A stretch of DNA of 59,697 nt, from contig JALLOH010000006.1 in the NCBI GenBank assembly GCA_027717655.1, forward strand, positions 1-59,697. The letters are read 5' to 3'. Shown one piece after another: positions 51,865 to 58,496 of the stretch. Positions within the stretch are counted from its first letter, which is position 1. The number at the start of each line of letters is the position of its first letter. This DNA is from Acidobacteriia bacterium AH_259_A11_L15 (GTDB taxonomy: Bacteria; Acidobacteriota; Terriglobia; Acidiferrales; 2-02-FULL-67-57). The notes beneath the pieces were generated by a model. The model was not told the DNA's origin, did not search any database, and was given only the letters and a program-made list of their open reading frames with translations. The translations under genes and the position numbers were made by a program.

Positions 51865-52023
51865 ATGTTGACCCGTAAAGTGGTGACTCTGCTTCTGCTG
51901 GTATTTGTTTCAGTTGCGGCTCCAGTTACATGCGAGCTGCTACTGGATTACGACGAGCCGTACTTGCAGGCTGTGGGTACGCGGCCACCGCCGCCGATCC
52001 CTGACTCGAGCGCCTCGGCCTAG
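51865..52023 (+). CDS. 52-residue secreted peptide
   Basis: A complete signal peptide (KVVTLLLLVFVSVAAPVTC) is followed by a short mature part (ELLLDYDEPYLQAVGTRPPP then PIPDSSASA), acidic at first and proline-rich at the end. An ideal ribosome site, TAAGGAGGT, lies 5 nt before the ATG. A 10-bp terminator hairpin begins 15 nt after the stop. The unit thus has its own promoter, strong translation signal and terminator. The Cys is not in a good lipobox. The function is unknown; a structural or signalling peptide is possible. Confidence 0.72.
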   Translation: MLTRKVVTLLLLVFVSVAAPVTCELLLDYDEPYLQAVGTRPPPPIPDSSASA

Positions 52024-52037
52024 AGTCGCAGCCAACA

Positions 52038-52069
52038 GGGGGAGGTTCTCAATAACCTCCCCCTTCTTC
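52038..52069 (+). terminator. intrinsic terminator after the peptide gene
   Basis: GGGGGAGGTT (52038-52047) pairs with AACCTCCCCC (52054-52063) around the loop CTCAAT, followed by TTCTTCTT. A 10-bp G+C-rich stem and a pyrimidine tail. Confidence 0.75.
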
Positions 52070-52105
52070 TTGTGCTAGTATCCCAACCGAAGGTAAAGGG
52101 TGTTT

Positions 52106-52867
52106 ATGCTTACGCAAGGGCTTTGGTGGGCTGGGAACCTGCTCATATTGCTTCTCTTTGTTCGAGCTTTGAGCGGGAAATTCTTGAGCAGGTATCCTGT
52201 ATTCTATTTCTATCTTGGCTATGTTCTTTTGGAATCCGTTTCATCCTTCTACATCTACACGTTCCATCCAAGCTTCTACGAAAGCTTTTACTGGTACACA
52301 CAGTTTCTGGGCGTTGCCTTGGAGTATTGCGTTATCTGGGAGATCTACAGCCAATCCCTAATAGATTTTCCCGGTGTGACGCGGATGGCACGCGCCTTGC
52401 TCACGGTTATTTTCATAGCAGCCATGTTGAAAGCGTTGATGGACACGACCACAAACCCCGTATGGTCTCCTGCGGAGATACCGGCAGTACTGGAACGCAA
52501 CTTACGAACGGTGCAAGCACTGCTTCTGGTAGGCATCGTGGGCTTGCTCGCCTACTATGCAATTCCCGTAGGCCGGAACCTAAAAGGAATGGTTTTGGGA
52601 TATGGGGTTGCCATAAGCGCTAGTGTCATTAGCCTGACACTTCGTTCCCATTTCGGGAAGGAGTTTCAGCTTTGGTGGCAGTATTTCCACCCAATGGCTT
52701 ACTTTCTGACTTATATTGTCTGGTGCATATCTCTTTGGTCCTACCAGCCGAATCCCCGCCCCAGAAATGAGATTGCACTCGAGCATGATTACGAGGTTCT
52801 TGCTGCAGGAACTGCAAGAGCAATCGCCCAAGCTCGTAGTTACCTTGCCAAGGCTTTCCAATCATGA
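52106..52867 (+). CDS. seven-helix membrane protein of unknown function
   Basis: 253 residues from ATG 52106, with AAAGG 6 nt upstream; GTG 52100 is an alternative. About seven helices: GLWWAGNLLILLLFVRALSG, YPVFYFYLGYVLLESVSSFY, FLGVALEYCVIWEIYSQSL, MARALLTVIFIAAMLKALM, LLVGIVGLLAYYAIPVG, MVLGYGVAISASVISLTLR, YFLTYIVWCISLWSY. The pattern is one I associate with acidobacterial genomes. A cytoplasmic tail follows. The stop overlaps the next start (ATGA), so it forms an operon with the following one or two genes. Function unknown. Confidence 0.75.
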   Translation: MLTQGLWWAGNLLILLLFVRALSGKFLSRYPVFYFYLGYVLLESVSSFYIYTFHPSFYESFYWYTQFLGVALEYCVIWEIYSQSLIDFPGVTRMARALLTVIFIAAMLKALMDTTTNPVWSPAEIPAVLERNLRTVQALLLVGIVGLLAYYAIPVGRNLKGMVLGYGVAISASVISLTLRSHFGKEFQLWWQYFHPMAYFLTYIVWCISLWSYQPNPRPRNEIALEHDYEVLAAGTARAIAQARSYLAKAFQS

Positions 52868-53433
52868 GCGGCGTCATCTTCTTCATCGCGATTGCTCTGC
52901 TTCTGCTGGCCTTGGTGCTCCTATGGGCCTTCCGTAGTGCAGAAGCAGCTCCTGCCAGAAGAGACCTCTCGACTGCCCAAGACGCCTTGACAGCCTTTCA
53001 CCTGGAACTCCCACCTCGCGCTTTGGTTGAAAAAATCTTCTCTTCCGAGGACTGGGATTTCGTTTCGAGTCGCGCTCCATTGGAAGTCCAACGACCCTTT
53101 CTCGAAGAGCGGACAAGAATCGCACGCACTTGGCTGAGGCAAACCAGGAACAAAGTTGGAGAGCTAATGCGTCTATACCGTAAGGCGGTCCGGCAGAGCC
53201 GCAGCCTCCAGCTTGCTATGGAGGTCAGATTGGCAGTGCATTATCTTTCTTTTCTCGTTATCTACGCAGCGCTAAGCGGTCTCATATGGCTCCGGGGACC
53301 GTTTGCTGCGAAGCGAATGGTGCAATACGGTGCCAATCTAGCAGAGCATTTGTATTGTTCGGCAGCGCACGTGCTGCTCGAAATCGATCCAACTGCTTTG
53401 AGCAAGTTCAAGGCAGAGCGGACCCACAGTTGA
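52864..53433 (+). CDS. membrane-anchored protein of unknown function
   Basis: 189 residues. An N-terminal helix (VIFFIAIALLLLALVLLWAF) and a second hydrophobic segment (LAVHYLSFLVIYAALSGLIW, about 122-141) flank a basic, amphipathic helical region (EERTRIARTWLRQTRNKVGE). It overlaps the upstream seven-helix protein gene by 4 nt, and the next gene starts 23 nt downstream. The three genes probably encode one complex. No family is recognised. Confidence 0.65.
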   Translation: MSGVIFFIAIALLLLALVLLWAFRSAEAAPARRDLSTAQDALTAFHLELPPRALVEKIFSSEDWDFVSSRAPLEVQRPFLEERTRIARTWLRQTRNKVGELMRLYRKAVRQSRSLQLAMEVRLAVHYLSFLVIYAALSGLIWLRGPFAAKRMVQYGANLAEHLYCSAAHVLLEIDPTALSKFKAERTHS

Positions 53434-53456
53434 GCAAACTGAAGGGCTAAACCCGT

Positions 53457-53915
53457 ATGAACAGCCCTACGACAAGGACAGTCATTGAGGCGGCAATCGA
53501 AGACCTCAGACATCGTACCCTGGCCAATATTCCAGGAGAGTTCGCGAGGTTCATCTATCTTGCATCGACGCGAGACTACAACACGGGCCGCTACTACCAC
53601 GAAGGACTTGTTTCCCAATTCACATCAGAGGTTACCGTGTGCGCGTTGGCGATCTGCCACGAGGAAACTTTTAAGAGACTGGTTTACAAACCCTTGGCAG
53701 ACCTAGTCGAAGACGTGGAAAGTTACATTACTTCTACCCGCGAAAGTCCTAGTGATGTCCTGGAAGCTTGGAAAAAGCTGGAGCCTTTTCGAGTGGCAAT
53801 CCCTCTGGATTGTGAACCATTAGAGGCAGAAGTTCTTATGTCCAACGTTAGGGTCGCCTTGGCAGTCTTGGAGTCTCTTCAGGGGAGTGGTTCGGATAGT
53901 CGACGATCCTCATAG
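53457..53915 (+). CDS. cytoplasmic helical protein of unknown function
   Basis: 152 residues, with TVIEAAIEDLRHRTLANIPG, EFARFIYLASTRDYNTGRYY, HEGLVSQFTSEVTVCALAIC and AEVLMSNVRVALAVLESLQG, consistent with an all-helical soluble protein. It is the third gene of the operon starting at 52106. Its last 68 nt overlap, tail to tail, the end of the XRE/S24-like gene on the other strand, which could give antisense interference. Function unknown. Confidence 0.65.
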   Translation: MNSPTTRTVIEAAIEDLRHRTLANIPGEFARFIYLASTRDYNTGRYYHEGLVSQFTSEVTVCALAICHEETFKRLVYKPLADLVEDVESYITSTRESPSDVLEAWKKLEPFRVAIPLDCEPLEAEVLMSNVRVALAVLESLQGSGSDSRRSS

Positions 53916-54654
53916 CCACAGCCGTCACCCTGCCAACGATCTCTGCCTCCGTAGGGTATTCGTACTGGCGGGATGAACACGGCGAAAGGGGATGAGGAAC
54001 TAGGCTCAGCCTGTTGCGCTGCAGTTCGCACCAGGAACAGGCATAACCGTCGCGAAACTCCACAAAATAGATCGGCCTGTCATATTCAGTTCGCCACGGA
54101 ACCTTCCTCACCATTTTCTGCTGGTCATCGATCTGAACAAACGAGCCCGGCCTCAGCAGGGGATACATCATATAGTCTTTGAGCCCAATGTAGCCGTACT
54201 TGCCTCGCCGGATGTCCAAGTGCTGAATGAGGGAGATTGGGATCTCTCCCCAGATTTCCACCAGGCGGGAAAGCAAGGCTGTTTGCTCGGCCTTGAAGCC
54301 GGGATCAAAGCGAACCGGAAAAGCAACAGCGCGATCCCGATCGTACACCTCCAGGGCAACCGGGTGGGTCTTCTGCAAAGGAATCAGCATCTCGTGCTTA
54401 CTGATTCTCTCCAGGTCCACGCCAAACAGGAGCAGCAGGTCGGAGAATTTCGTCCGGTAGATCACGCTCAGGCTATAAAGTTTGTAGATGCTGGGTGTAG
54501 ACTGCTTGTTTTCCAGCTGCGTGAGCCAGGGGTTGGAGATGTAGAATTCTTGGTTTCCCTCTGCTTCGGCGATTTTCTGACTGAGGTCTTCAACCGCGCG
54601 GGTCGTGATCCCCAGGCGGTTGCGAATTCCCCTTAGGCGCTCGCCGGGCCGCAA
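53848..54654 (-). CDS. XRE-family regulator with S24/LexA-like C-terminal domain
   Basis: 268 residues. The N-terminal HTH covers LRGIRNRLGITTRAVEDLSQ to ISNPWLTQLENKQSTPSIYK, with a longer loop than usual XRE proteins. The C-terminal half has LLRPGSFVQIDDQQKMVRKV and RPIYFVEFRDGYACSWCELQ, resembling the S24 peptidase fold but without a clear Ser-Lys dyad, so autocleavage is doubtful. Convergent with the three-gene operon 52106-53915 and a candidate regulator of it. A prophage repressor origin is possible, though no phage genes are nearby. Confidence 0.72.
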   Translation of the reverse strand: MRPGERLRGIRNRLGITTRAVEDLSQKIAEAEGNQEFYISNPWLTQLENKQSTPSIYKLYSLSVIYRTKFSDLLLLFGVDLERISKHEMLIPLQKTHPVALEVYDRDRAVAFPVRFDPGFKAEQTALLSRLVEIWGEIPISLIQHLDIRRGKYGYIGLKDYMMYPLLRPGSFVQIDDQQKMVRKVPWRTEYDRPIYFVEFRDGYACSWCELQRNRLSLVPHPLSPCSSRQYEYPTEAEIVGRVTAVAMRIVDYPNHSPEETPRLPRRP

Positions 54655-55001
54655 CTAGATCCCCCGCTCCCTGAAATGGCTAACTGCTGAAGGGACACCA
54701 AAGATGCTTGGAAAGGAAAGCAGGATAAATCCCCTAAGCGCCTTTTGCTTGCTCTGCCCAACAGCCACAACACCATTCTTACTCTGCGCAGCAAGCAAGC
54801 CAGAGGTTAAAGCGAGACGCAGGGCGAGCAATAGTCGGACAAGCTGTCGCCAGAAACCCAGGGAGCCTAGGGAGATTCTGAGGTATCTAGAACTGCTTGC
54901 GGATCTAAGGGTGAACACTGAAGCAGTGATTGTCACTAAGCGTCTGGCGCCCCCGCTTGCCCCTCCGCAAACCGGATGAAATCCTAGATAGGTGAAACAA
55001 A
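54655..55001. other. 347-nt gap without a convincing gene
   Basis: Two overlapping open frames exist (plus 54704-54979, minus 54655-54936), but neither has a ribosome site or a recognisable composition. It should contain the promoter of the XRE-type gene, but no clear -35/-10 pair stands out. Confidence 0.4.
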
Positions 55002-55640
55002 CTATTTCTTTTCGCTAGGGCTCACTACGGCTTCTTCGTTGCCGATGAGTGCCAACGGAACGGTTATCGCCGTTGCACCTCCTGCTCGGGCAGGCCACCC
55101 GAGCAACTTTCGGAATATGTTTTCCGACTCCAGGTTCACCAACACGCGCTGCCCGGCAGGAATGATTACAGTTTGGTTTTTTCCCTTAGCGCTTACTTCC
55201 CCTCGTACAACCGCTATCTCCACCTTGTTTTCCTCGACGATCGCAACCTCCCACACCGCGGCCTCTTGAGATGAACATGAAAGCCTGATCCCGCGCCACC
55301 GAACCTCAGCGGTCAAGCCCCTTACCGCAACACGACCATTCAAAAGATTCAAGCGAAACGTTCCTTTTTCGCGATCCACCTTTACTTTGGTTTCAGGGCC
55401 AAGATTGATGCGGTCTCCGGCAAGCGTCGTCAAGTGAGAGAAACCTTCTTCCGCTGTTGACAAAGTTGATCCGCTGATAACCGTGGTCCCGTTAATAGCC
55501 GGGACGCCGTCGATAGTGGTACGTGAAGCTATGACGAGGTTTCCTACGATGTCCTGGGCCTTTACGGATATGCACAAAAAGGATCCCAACAAAATGCCCA
55601 CAATAGAACCAATCAATGCGCGGACTATGGCTCTTGTCAC
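55002..55640 (-). CDS. secreted FecR-like protein, paralogue 3
   Basis: 212 residues. GTG 55640 is chosen because GGAGG lies 6 nt upstream; ATG 55652 has its ribosome site too close. Signal peptide ALIGSIVGILLGSFLCISVK. The core repeats the pattern of the two proteins at 8477 and 9372: GVPAINGTTVISGSTLSTAE, LAGDRINLGPETKVKVDREK and NQTVIIPAGQRVLVNLESEN. It lacks the C-terminal hydrophobic anchor of the others, so it may be periplasmic or secreted. Divergent from the TPR gene at 55829. Confidence 0.65.
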   Translation of the reverse strand: MTRAIVRALIGSIVGILLGSFLCISVKAQDIVGNLVIASRTTIDGVPAINGTTVISGSTLSTAEEGFSHLTTLAGDRINLGPETKVKVDREKGTFRLNLLNGRVAVRGLTAEVRWRGIRLSCSSQEAAVWEVAIVEENKVEIAVVRGEVSAKGKNQTVIIPAGQRVLVNLESENIFRKLLGWPARAGGATAITVPLALIGNEEAVVSPSEKK

Positions 55641-55828
55641 CTTGGCCTCCATCTCCTAACCACCATAATTGCGGACATCTTAGAAACAATCTTTCCCGCT
55701 GTCAATAGCACCGGTCAATTATTGCCCAAATCGGGAATGGTATCTAAGACAAGTGGCGGCAAACGATAGGAAAAAACTACCATTCGCCCGCCGCAAAGGG
55801 TCTCAGGATTGCAGGGAACGGTGGCATA

Positions 55829-57073
55829 ATGAGGAAAACCGCATTCCTTGCCCCAGCACTAGCACTATGTTTCTCACTCGCTGTCGGCATCGCCTCTGCG
55901 CAAGAGGAGGTTTGGAGAGAGAAAAACCAACTGGGTATCAAGGCATATCAACAAGGCCGTTATGCTGAGGCGGAAAAATTTTATCTATCCGCCCTTGAGG
56001 AACTCATGCGGCGGGACTCAGAACAACCATATCTTGCTGCAGTCCTCAACAATCTTGCTGAGCTTCGCCAAGCCCAGGGTAGATACGAGGAGGCCGAATC
56101 GTACCACCAGCGAGCACTGGAGATTTGGAAAAACGCGTTGGGCACAGAACATCCACACTACGCAACGGGGCTGAACAATCTGGCTGGTTTGTATTACAGG
56201 CGGGGCGAATACGCCAAGGCCGAACAGCTGCATCAACGGTCGCTGAACATCCGACAAGAAATGCTGGGGGCGAACCACGTTGACGTCGCGCAGACGTTGA
56301 ATAACCTAGCTGAACTTTATCGCACTCAGGGATGGTACGCAAGGGCTGAACCCCTCTATCTGAGGGCCCTGCGAATCTACCAGAGGGCAACTGAACAGCC
56401 GAATTCGAACACAGCAGCTATCCTCAACAATCTCGCGCAACTGTATTTTGACCTGGGTAATTACGAAGCGGCGGAGTCTTATACCAAGAAAGCTTTGGCG
56501 ATCTGGGAGCAATTACTTGAGCCGAACCACCCTCAACTGGCTTCCGTACTGAACAACTTGGGGACCATATACGCAAAACGCGCCTTCCCCGCACAGGCCC
56601 AACGCTGCTACACACGGGCCCTCAGCATTCAGAGCAAAAACGGCCAGACTACTCATCCAATAACAGCAAGGATTTTGACCAACCTGGCCGTCCTTTATCA
56701 GGGCCAGGGTGAGTACGAAAGGGCGAAGCTACTCCTTTGTCACGCCTTGGATATCTGGCGGCAGGTCGTGGGTTTCGAACATCCAGAAATAGCGGCCACC
56801 CTCTACAACTTGGCTCGGCTACATCATAACCAGGGCCAATTGCCCACGGCAGAGAGTTTCTATCGCCGAGCCATAGCTATCTTGGAAACGACCTTAGGTC
56901 CGGAACATCCGAGCGTTGCCGAAATGCTACAGGGTTATGCGGCGTTAAAATACGATAGGGGAGAGGAGGCAGAGGCCAAGGAAATCCAGTCCCGCATTAG
57001 GCAAATCCAGTCTACCCATGCTGAGAAGAACCCACCTAGATTGATAAGGCAGACACAGGATCCGCCTAGATAA
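55829..57073 (+). CDS. secreted TPR protein (kinesin-light-chain-type repeats)
   Basis: 414 residues with a signal peptide (AFLAPALALCFSLAVGIASA). From about residue 35 it consists of eight or nine 42-residue TPR_12 units: AVLNNLAELRQAQGRYEEAE, GLNNLAGLYYRRGEYAKAEQ, TLNNLAELYRTQGWYARAEP, ILNNLAQLYFDLGNYEAAES and so on. Such repeats bind protein partners; outside the cytoplasm it could scaffold an envelope complex. The start is weakly supported by its ribosome site (GGGAACGGTGGCATA). Single gene, 189 nt from the divergent FecR-like gene. Confidence 0.85.
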   Translation: MRKTAFLAPALALCFSLAVGIASAQEEVWREKNQLGIKAYQQGRYAEAEKFYLSALEELMRRDSEQPYLAAVLNNLAELRQAQGRYEEAESYHQRALEIWKNALGTEHPHYATGLNNLAGLYYRRGEYAKAEQLHQRSLNIRQEMLGANHVDVAQTLNNLAELYRTQGWYARAEPLYLRALRIYQRATEQPNSNTAAILNNLAQLYFDLGNYEAAESYTKKALAIWEQLLEPNHPQLASVLNNLGTIYAKRAFPAQAQRCYTRALSIQSKNGQTTHPITARILTNLAVLYQGQGEYERAKLLLCHALDIWRQVVGFEHPEIAATLYNLARLHHNQGQLPTAESFYRRAIAILETTLGPEHPSVAEMLQGYAALKYDRGEEAEAKEIQSRIRQIQSTHAEKNPPRLIRQTQDPPR

Positions 57074-57270
57074 CTCTACCGGATTAAGCTATTCTGTGAA
57101 TTCTCGGGGAGCCTGAGGGGTTCTAGCGAAGGATGTACCAGTGGCTCCTTGCTAACCACCCTCGGCTTTGTACTTGGCGGTCCCTAGTTGCGTCGCTACT
57201 GCCAGTACCATGGTTCTCGCTTTGCTCCGCAGCAAGACTGAAGGGAGCTTCTTGCTTGCCCGTAGCTCTC

Positions 57271-57299
57271 TTGACACGGGAATTCAGTTCCGATAGTAT
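57271..57299 (+). promoter_or_regulatory. sigma70-type promoter before the structured leader
   Basis: TTGACA (57271-57276), spacer 17 nt, TAGTAT (57294-57299). A transcript would start near 57306 and give a leader of about 120 nt before ATG 57428. Confidence 0.55.
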
Positions 57300-57325
57300 A
57301 GCGAAAGGAAAGCGAAAGCCTAGTA

Positions 57326-57406
57326 GGGAGGCAACAACCTGTGCAACCAGGTTGCACGGGTTGACGAGTTCTCGAAGGGGCCTCCCGGCACAGGTTGCCT
57401 CCTTTT
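57326..57406 (+). promoter_or_regulatory. leader with two mutually exclusive stem-loops, attenuator-like
   Basis: Fold A: AACC-T-GTGCAACC (57336-57348) pairs with GGTTGCAC-G-GGTT (57350-57362), 12 of 13 positions, one-nt loop as DNA palindrome. Fold B: GGAGGCAAC (57327-57335) with GTTGCCTCC (57394-57402) and CTGTGC (57339-57344) with GCACAG (57388-57393), a 15-bp stem with a 3-nt bulge followed by TTTT. Both folds use 57336-57344, so only one can form. The arrangement resembles attenuation. GGGAGGC (57326-57332) could also pair with GCCTCCC (57380-57386). Confidence 0.5.
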
Positions 57407-57427
57407 CGTTTGACAGAGGCGCTGCAG

Positions 57428-58354
57428 ATGGCTCGAGGGAAGACCGACAATGCCTACGCCAGCTGGTGGGTTATGTGGTGGGGCAATTTTCTTCGGACTC
57501 CCCGCAACAAGATCGGTGGCAAGCTCTCCTATCTGGATCACTTGGTTCGCCAGGCGACGGCACAAGGGGATGGGGAATTGGCCGCTGCCCAGCTGAGGGT
57601 CAAGAAATGGGCGGACGAGGAAGAGTTGAGCTTGAGCGAGGCCGGTCTTGACCGCTTGGCCTTCATGGTCTCGAGCGGAGCCTATTGCCGGGACTTCCGG
57701 GCGGAATTGGAGAGGGATCGGGCAGCGCAGCGTCTCGTCTACGAGGGGACGCGGCGCCTGTACAACTGGGTCGCCCGCTCCTGCCGCTATTTTGAGCAGC
57801 GGTGCGCCCGGGAGCAAAGGGTCGTGAGATTTACAGCTTTCAGGCGCACCATGTTCCGCTTGGCCAGCCAGCGCCAGGCGTTGTTTTCTCAGGCGGCGCG
57901 CCAAGCCGTCAACCAAATGCTGAGGCGGGGGTTCAAGGCCGTCGCCAAAGACTGGAGTCCCCGAGGCTGCAAACACGATCAGCTCCGGTGCGCGTTGGAT
58001 CAAATTAAGACCAAACCCTGGCTCAACAAGGGAACCGAGACCATCCGTTGCATGTTCTACGCTGGCACGGGGGGTACACCCGTGCGCAAAATTCTTCGAG
58101 AACGCCCGCGGCTGCGCCGCGATCGCTACCGCAGCATCGATTCGCATCTAGTCTATTTCAACCTGGTTGGCTACCTGATCTATGTGGTAAAGCAACCGGC
58201 GGAGGAAGCCTACCGCCTCGCGGACTCTTTTGTGCGAGGGTACGACGCCGCCGATCCGGCATACGGACGCTCACTCGTGCGTCGTTTCCTTGAGCAGGTC
58301 GCCCCAGGTTTGTCCCCTGCCTTTCCTGGGACCATTCACCAGAAAGTCTTGTAA
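57428..58354 (+). CDS. unknown basic protein of a probable mobile module
   Basis: 308 residues from ATG 57428, with GAGG about 9 nt upstream. No family is recognised. The protein is basic and helical: YASWWVMWWGNFLRTPRNKI, KLSYLDHLVRQATAQGDGEL, RRLYNWVARSCRYFEQRCAR, AFRRTMFRLASQRQALFSQA, then DRYRSIDSHLVYFNLVGYLI near the end. Four Cys are spread without a clear metal motif. It is preceded by the structured leader and followed by the intact ATPase gene, so a role in replication or control of a mobile element is possible. Confidence 0.6.
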   Translation: MARGKTDNAYASWWVMWWGNFLRTPRNKIGGKLSYLDHLVRQATAQGDGELAAAQLRVKKWADEEELSLSEAGLDRLAFMVSSGAYCRDFRAELERDRAAQRLVYEGTRRLYNWVARSCRYFEQRCAREQRVVRFTAFRRTMFRLASQRQALFSQAARQAVNQMLRRGFKAVAKDWSPRGCKHDQLRCALDQIKTKPWLNKGTETIRCMFYAGTGGTPVRKILRERPRLRRDRYRSIDSHLVYFNLVGYLIYVVKQPAEEAYRLADSFVRGYDAADPAYGRSLVRRFLEQVAPGLSPAFPGTIHQKVL

Positions 58355-58496
58355 CCCCTTCATTATCAATTAATTATGGACAATCCCCCGACCCTACTGT
58401 GGAGAGGTGTTCTCGAATTTCCTGTGCTGTGATGGCAAGAATCCTAGGTAAACGTCGGCGGAGGTATCGAGTGCCATCTAGCCTTTGGAGGAAAAA

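Noticed and set aside
54704..54979. 91-codon plus-strand frame
   Set aside because: No ribosome site, atypical composition, and an equally long minus-strand frame overlaps it.
57133..57651. 172-codon frame starting before the structured leader
   Set aside because: It runs through the promoter and hairpins and then overlaps the better supported gene at 57428 in another frame.
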